From NCBI GenBank assembly GCA_965601975.1, contig OZ271856.1, positions 4,154,001-4,218,000 on the forward strand: a stretch of 64,000 bases of DNA. Reading direction: 5' to 3'. Shown in pieces: positions 59,562-64,000 of the stretch. Numbering within the stretch: the stretch's first letter is position 1; the number at the start of each line of letters is the position of its first letter. Both the position numbers and the translations under genes were made by a program. This DNA comes from JANQIO01 sp965601975. Its GTDB lineage: Bacteria; Pseudomonadota; Gammaproteobacteria; Pseudomonadales; Halieaceae. The notes beneath the pieces are model-generated. The model was not told where the DNA came from. It saw only the letters and a list, made by a program, of their open reading frames with translations, and ran no database searches.

Positions 59562-60553
59562 AGCTGCAGTGGCCCTGGGCGCTCTACCTGCTGCCCCTGC
59601 CCTGGCTGGTGTGGCGTTTCTGGCCCGCTGCCGGCAGCGAGGATGCCGCCCTGCGTGCCCCCTTTTTCCAGGCCTGGCGTGAGCTGCAGGATGAAGGCCG
59701 CGGCGCCGGGGCCGGCGGCGGCCTGCTGATGGCGCTGCTGTTGTGTGTCGCCTGGCTCGCCCTGCTGATCGCACTGACCCGGCCCACCTGGGTGGGGGAG
59801 CCGGTCAGCCTGCCTACCTCCGGGCGTGACCTGTTGCTGGCCGTGGACCTGTCCGGGTCCATGCAGGTGGAGGACATGCAGGTGGGACAGAACACGGTGT
59901 CCCGCATCGACGCGGTCAAGCAGGTGGTCGGCGACTTTATCGAGCGCCGGCACGGCGACCGGCTGGGACTGATCCTGTTTGGCAGCAACGCCTATGTGCA
60001 GGCGCCGCTGACCTTCGACCGGAATACCGTCAAGCGTTTCCTGTGGGAAGCGCAGCTCGGTTTCGCGGGGCGCGAGACCGCCATCGGCGATGCCATCGGG
60101 CTTTCGGTCAAGCGACTACGGGAGCGACCCGCGGACAGCCGGGTGCTGATCCTGCTGACCGACGGCGCCCACAACGCCGGTGAAGTGCAGCCCTTCGACG
60201 CCGCGCGCCTGGCAGCGGACAATGGCGTCAAGATTCACACCATTGGCATCGGCTCGGACAAGATGGTGATGCCCGGCCTGTTCGGCTCCAGTTTCGGTTC
60301 GCAGGTGGTCAATCCCTCACGGGATCTCGACGAGCACTCCCTGCGCCAGATCGCCAGCATGACCGGCGGCAACTACTTCAGGGCCCGCGACCCCGCCGAG
60401 CTGGTGAACATCTATGAACTGCTCGACGCCCTGGAACCGGTGGAGCAGGAGGCCCAGAGCTATCGACCGCGCAAGAGCCTGCTGCACCTGCCGCTGGGGA
60501 TCGCCTTCGCCCTGAGCCTGTTGCTGGCATTCGCCCGGGGGCTGCGCGCGTGA
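59555..60553 (+). CDS. VWA-domain membrane protein, BatA-like
   Basis: 332 residues from ATG 59555, overlapping the previous stop by 7 bases. An N-terminal BatA-type segment (LPLPWLVWRF) and a membrane helix (56-74) precede a VWA domain with a complete MIDAS, D98-L-S100-G-S102, and VLILLTDGAHNAG. A final helix (~315-335) closes the protein, so the VWA domain lies in the periplasm. Bat proteins were named for aerotolerance in Bacteroides; the mechanism is not established. Confidence 0.9.
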   Translation: MLELQWPWALYLLPLPWLVWRFWPAAGSEDAALRAPFFQAWRELQDEGRGAGAGGGLLMALLLCVAWLALLIALTRPTWVGEPVSLPTSGRDLLLAVDLSGSMQVEDMQVGQNTVSRIDAVKQVVGDFIERRHGDRLGLILFGSNAYVQAPLTFDRNTVKRFLWEAQLGFAGRETAIGDAIGLSVKRLRERPADSRVLILLTDGAHNAGEVQPFDAARLAADNGVKIHTIGIGSDKMVMPGLFGSSFGSQVVNPSRDLDEHSLRQIASMTGGNYFRARDPAELVNIYELLDALEPVEQEAQSYRPRKSLLHLPLGIAFALSLLLAFARGLRA

Positions 60554-62379
60554 ACGAGATCGTCGCCAACTTCCACCTGATTCGACCGGAGTGGCTGTGG
60601 GCGGCGCTGCCGGTGCTCCCGGCGGGCTGGCTGCTTTGGAAACGCATGCGTTCCGGCAAGGCCTGGAGCTCCGTCATTTCACAGGAGCTGCTCCCCCACC
60701 TGCTCGGCGACAGCCAGCAGCGCAAGGTCAGCCACTGGCCGCTGTGGGCACTGTTGTTGAGCTGGCTGGTGGCGGTACTGGCGCTGGCGGGGCCCAGCTG
60801 GGAGCGCCTGCCACAGCCGGTGGAGCGGAAAGAAGATGCGCTGGTGGTGCTGTTCGATCTCAGCGTCTCCATGGCCACGGCAGACATGACGCCATCGCGC
60901 CTTGTTCGCAGCCGCCAGAAATTGCTGGACCTGCTGGAACAGAAAACCGAGGGAACTACCGGCCTGGTTGCCTACGCGGGCGACGCCCACGTGGTCAGTC
61001 CCTTGACGGACGACCTGCGCACGATCGCCAACCTTCTTCCCGCACTGACCCCGGACATCATGCCGGTGAAAGGCAGCCGTCCCGGACTCGCGGTGGAACA
61101 CGCCGTGCGGCTGCTGCGCGACTCCGGCCTCGAAAACGGCCAGATCCTGCTGCTGACCGACGGCATCCACCCGGGAGACAGCGATGAGATTGCCCGGGCG
61201 CTGTCGGGAACTGCCTTCCGACTCTCGGTGCTGGGCGTCGGCACCGAGGACGGCGGACCCATCCCCACCGGCAACGGGTTCCTGCGAGACGCCGACGGCA
61301 ACATCATCATCGCGAGCCTGGACCGCGGGCCGCTGCAGCGCCTGACCAGCCGCTTCGGCGGCAGCTACAGCGACCTGGAACTCGGGGACGCGGACATCCT
61401 GCGCATTCTCTCCACCGACCTGTGGGACGAAGACGCCTCCGAACAACTGGTGGGTCGAAGCGTGGATACCTGGGAAGACATGGGCTACTGGCTCGCCCTG
61501 CTGCTGGTCCCGGCCGCCCTGGGCGCGTTTCGGCGCGGATGGCTGTTGTGCCTGCTGCTGGTGGTGCCACTGGCAGAGCCTGTCCACGCCCAGGACTGGC
61601 GCGACTATTTTCGCAACCAGGACCAGCGCGGGCAGCAACTGCTGGAGGCCGGCGAGCCGGAGGCGGCGGCCGAGACCTTCAAGAATCCCGACTGGGCGGC
61701 CGCGGCCAACTACAGGGCCGGTGAATACGAGCGCGCCCTGGAGCACTACAGCCAGGGGGATTCCGCCGACAGCTGGTACAACCGCGGCAACAGCCTGGCC
61801 CGGGCCGGAGACCTGGAAGCGGCCATCGCCGCCTATGGGGAAGCACTCGAGAAAGCACCGGAGATGGAAGACGCGGCCTTCAACAAGGCGCTGCTTGAAC
61901 AGCTGCTGCAGCAGCAACAGCAGGACCCACAGCAGGGCCAGCAACAGCAGGACCCGCAGCAGGGTGAGAATGACCAGCAACAGCAGTCACCCCAGCAGTC
62001 CGGCCAACAACAGCAGGAGCAGCAACAGCAGCAGCCCGGCCAGGAAAACCAGCGCGCCGATTCGGGCGAACAGTCACCCGAGGAACAGGAACGCGAAGGG
62101 CAACAGAATCGCGGCCAGGACAGCGGCCAGGAGAACCGGCAGCGGCGGGAGGAAACCCAGGCCGAGGCCGGTGAGCAGGACGGCAATGAGGACGCCCAGC
62201 AGGCAGCGTTGCCGCGGGACCCGGACGAGATGGAACGGGAGATGGCCAACGAGCAGTGGCTGCGCCGCATTCCCGACGACCCCTCCGGGCTGCTGCGGCG
62301 CAAGTTCCGCTACGAGTCACGCCAGCGCTCGCGAGAGAATCCGGACAGGACGAGGGAGAATGATGAAGTTCGCTGGTAG
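60550..62379 (+). CDS. VWA-TPR membrane protein, BatB/BatC fusion type
   Basis: 609 residues from a GTG start overlapping the previous stop (GTGA). The N-terminal helices are followed by a VWA domain with MIDAS D103-L-S105-V-S107 and LLLTDGIHPGD, then two close helices (~315-345). A periplasmic region has a TPR (~405-445; SWYNRGNSLARAGDLEAAI). Residues ~453-525 are very Gln-rich with DPQQGQ repeats, and the end is charged. It combines BatB (VWA) and BatC (TPR) in one chain, as in many gammaproteobacteria. Confidence 0.9.
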   Translation: MNEIVANFHLIRPEWLWAALPVLPAGWLLWKRMRSGKAWSSVISQELLPHLLGDSQQRKVSHWPLWALLLSWLVAVLALAGPSWERLPQPVERKEDALVVLFDLSVSMATADMTPSRLVRSRQKLLDLLEQKTEGTTGLVAYAGDAHVVSPLTDDLRTIANLLPALTPDIMPVKGSRPGLAVEHAVRLLRDSGLENGQILLLTDGIHPGDSDEIARALSGTAFRLSVLGVGTEDGGPIPTGNGFLRDADGNIIIASLDRGPLQRLTSRFGGSYSDLELGDADILRILSTDLWDEDASEQLVGRSVDTWEDMGYWLALLLVPAALGAFRRGWLLCLLLVVPLAEPVHAQDWRDYFRNQDQRGQQLLEAGEPEAAAETFKNPDWAAAANYRAGEYERALEHYSQGDSADSWYNRGNSLARAGDLEAAIAAYGEALEKAPEMEDAAFNKALLEQLLQQQQQDPQQGQQQQDPQQGENDQQQQSPQQSGQQQQEQQQQQPGQENQRADSGEQSPEEQEREGQQNRGQDSGQENRQRREETQAEAGEQDGNEDAQQAALPRDPDEMEREMANEQWLRRIPDDPSGLLRRKFRYESRQRSRENPDRTRENDEVRW

Positions 62380-64000
62380 GCTCGCCGTGCTGTTTCTGTG
62401 GGCGGCGGCGTCTGCGCACGCCGCCGTGACGGCTTCCGTGGATCGCAGTCGCATCACGCTGGCCGACAGCCTGGTGCTGAAACTTCGCGCCACCGGCGGC
62501 GAGGACCTGGAAAAGATCGACTTGCATAAACTGCTCACCGACTTCGAGGTGGCCAACACCCGCACCTCCAGCCAGTTTTCAATCATCAATGGCAAGAGCG
62601 AACGCAGCAAGGAGCTGAGCGCCGTGCTGCTGCCGCGTCGCAGCGGCAGCCTCGTGATCCCGTCCCTGAATATCGAGGGCCAGCGAACCCGGGAGATCGC
62701 CGTGCTGGTGACGGACGCGCCCGCCGGTATCGACGCCGGGAAGGACGTGTTTGTCGAAGCGGAGGTGGACCGGGAAGCGGTCTATGTCCAGTCGCAGCTC
62801 ATACACACCTTCCGCATCTACCAGGCGATCGAACTGGATGACCTCAACCGGTCCAAGCTGGAGATCAACGACGCGGTGGTGGAAGAGCTGGATTCCACCA
62901 CGTTCCAGCGCACCGTCGAAGGCCGCACTTACCGGGTTATCGAGGTCAAGCATGCCATCTTCCCGCAGCTGAGCGGTGAGCTGGAAATTCCGTCGATTAC
63001 GTTCAACGCCCGGCGCCTGTTGCCGACGCGCAGCCTGTTCAACATCCGCAGCGGGGAACCGGTACGCCGCCGCAGCCAGCCTATCAAGGTGAGGGTCAAA
63101 CCGGTGCCAGCCTCCTGGCCCGATGCGCCCTGGGTTCCCGCTGACCTGCTCAACCTGGAGGAGAGCTGGTCGACCCTGCCGGAAGAACTGGAGGTCGGTG
63201 ACTCTGTCACGCGCACCCTCACCCTCACCGCCCGCGGCGTCGATGCCAGCCAGCTTCCCCGGATCGACCAGGAAGAAGTGCCTGGCATCAAGGTCTATCC
63301 GGACAAGCCGCGCTCGGAAAACCGCCCCGGCAACAACGGCATCACGGCGATCGGTACCAGCAGCGCGGCTCTGCTGATCACGGAGCCGGGGAACTTCAAG
63401 CTTCCCGCTATCCGCATTCCCTGGTGGGATACGCAGTCAGACCAGCTGCGCTATGCCGAGGTCCCGGCGCGCACCATCAGCGTCGCCGGCGCGGCGCCTG
63501 CTCCGGCGCCGGTGAACGCGACCGCACCGGCAAGCGCACCGGCGGCCGCGGCGCCCACGGCGGTGCAAACCGGTGTTTCCCTCTGGCTTTGGACGACGGT
63601 GGCGGCCCTGCTGGGGTGGCTGGGAACCACAACCTGGCTGCTGATGCGCCAGCGAAAAGCTCCGGCGCCGACAGCCGACAGCGGCTGGCAGGCAACGGAG
63701 GCCTCGCGCTTCAAGGCGCTGCTTCGAGCCTGCGACCTGGGACAGGCCAATGCGGCCCGCGGAGCCCTGCAACAGTGGGCAAACAGTTTCCTCGGCACCA
63801 GCACCCTGCCCACCCTCGCCGAAATCGCGACCCGGTTTGGCGATGAGCCCCTGGCACAGGCGCTGGAGGAGCTGGATCGCAGCCTCTATGCCGGGGCTGC
63901 CCGTGATTGGGATGGCAAGCCGCTGGCGGCAGCACTGAAAGCCTGTCGCCAGCAGGGGCGCCAGGCGCCCGGACGCGGCGCGGCGCTGCCGCCGCTCTAC
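62363..64000 (+). CDS. batD: BatD-like protein, C-terminus cut by window edge
   Basis: 546 residues visible. ATG 62363 (GGGAG four bases upstream; ATG 62360 is adjacent) begins a signal peptide (MKFAGRLAVLFLWAAASAHA). A large periplasmic region with repeated beta-sandwich segments follows (VTASVDRSRITLADSLVLKL, LLPRRSGSLVIPSLNI), as in BatD oxygen-tolerance proteins. A membrane helix lies at ~407-429 and a helical cytoplasmic end (RFKALLRACDLGQANAARGAL) continues to the edge. It overlaps the preceding gene by 17 bases and completes the aerotolerance operon. Confidence 0.88.
   Translation, partial: MKFAGRLAVLFLWAAASAHAAVTASVDRSRITLADSLVLKLRATGGEDLEKIDLHKLLTDFEVANTRTSSQFSIINGKSERSKELSAVLLPRRSGSLVIPSLNIEGQRTREIAVLVTDAPAGIDAGKDVFVEAEVDREAVYVQSQLIHTFRIYQAIELDDLNRSKLEINDAVVEELDSTTFQRTVEGRTYRVIEVKHAIFPQLSGELEIPSITFNARRLLPTRSLFNIRSGEPVRRRSQPIKVRVKPVPASWPDAPWVPADLLNLEESWSTLPEELEVGDSVTRTLTLTARGVDASQLPRIDQEEVPGIKVYPDKPRSENRPGNNGITAIGTSSAALLITEPGNFKLPAIRIPWWDTQSDQLRYAEVPARTISVAGAAPAPAPVNATAPASAPAAAAPTAVQTGVSLWLWTTVAALLGWLGTTTWLLMRQRKAPAPTADSGWQATEASRFKALLRACDLGQANAARGALQQWANSFLGTSTLPTLAEIATRFGDEPLAQALEELDRSLYAGAARDWDGKPLAAALKACRQQGRQAPGRGAALPPLY

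Noticed and set aside
1..64000. Mobile element, phage or recently acquired island
   Set aside because: No transposase, integrase, tRNA-flanked repeat or marked base-composition change was seen; the unusual genes share the high-GC codon use of their neighbours.

Overview
The window is high-GC, gene-dense bacterial DNA, with 44 protein genes on both strands, mostly in short overlapping operons. The gene set fits a marine gammaproteobacterium, possibly in or near the Halieaceae/Cellvibrionales: a wax ester synthase, a long 532-residue isocitrate lyase, PurT, FbaB, a sigma-54 regulator with several c-di-GMP enzymes, and a Bat aerotolerance operon. This assignment is inferred from gene content; there is no rRNA or other phylogenetic marker here. 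I saw no tRNA, rRNA, CRISPR array, insertion sequence, integrase or phage gene.

Layout. 1-3514: a partial long-chain acyl-ACP reductase-like gene, divergent from a WS/DGAT acyltransferase with a histone-like tail, which together suggest a fatty aldehyde and wax ester locus. 3661-11261: a sugar/cation symporter, a class C beta-lactamase-fold hydrolase, an SLC1 transporter fused to a solute-binding domain, and a hybrid histidine kinase. 11440-15684: FbaB aldolase, a poly-Asp secreted protein, a glutaredoxin lipoprotein, and a flavin oxidoreductase/methyltransferase pair. 15689-24206 (minus strand): a 1921-residue fusion (GMC oxidoreductase, alpha/beta hydrolase, PhoD-like phosphatase), translationally coupled to a hybrid kinase and followed by an HDOD protein. 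24457-26748: a tight YbjQ-YbjQ-M48 protease-Nudix operon. 26910-33200: a TPR diguanylate cyclase, an efflux adaptor, a NADAR protein, an orphan CheB-like esterase and a YHS/TAXI pair.

33241-43804: thioredoxin and a TetR repressor with two near-identical 20-bp operators, isocitrate lyase with a strong terminator, two paralogous leucine-rich lipoproteins, an enlarged isocitrate dehydrogenase carrying an internal duplication, an MltB-type transglycosylase and a DUF2788 protein. 43870-54281: the most system-like block. A sigma-54 activator with a degenerate GGDEF domain is followed by an inverted repeat and a consensus -24/-12 promoter, then a two-propeller diguanylate cyclase, a subtilase with 42 SGTDT repeats and 8 FWNDS repeats, and an EAL phosphodiesterase. 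54298-64000: PurT, an M28 peptidase and a six-gene MoxR/DUF58/DUF4381/VWA/VWA-TPR/BatD operon that leaves the window.

The strongest candidates for undescribed biology are the sigma-54/c-di-GMP/subtilase locus, the three-enzyme 1921-residue fusion, the internally duplicated isocitrate dehydrogenase, the SLC1-SBP fusion and the TetR/thioredoxin operator pair. Stretches of more than about 150 bases without a gene are short and are described where they hold anything; none exceeds 300 bases.
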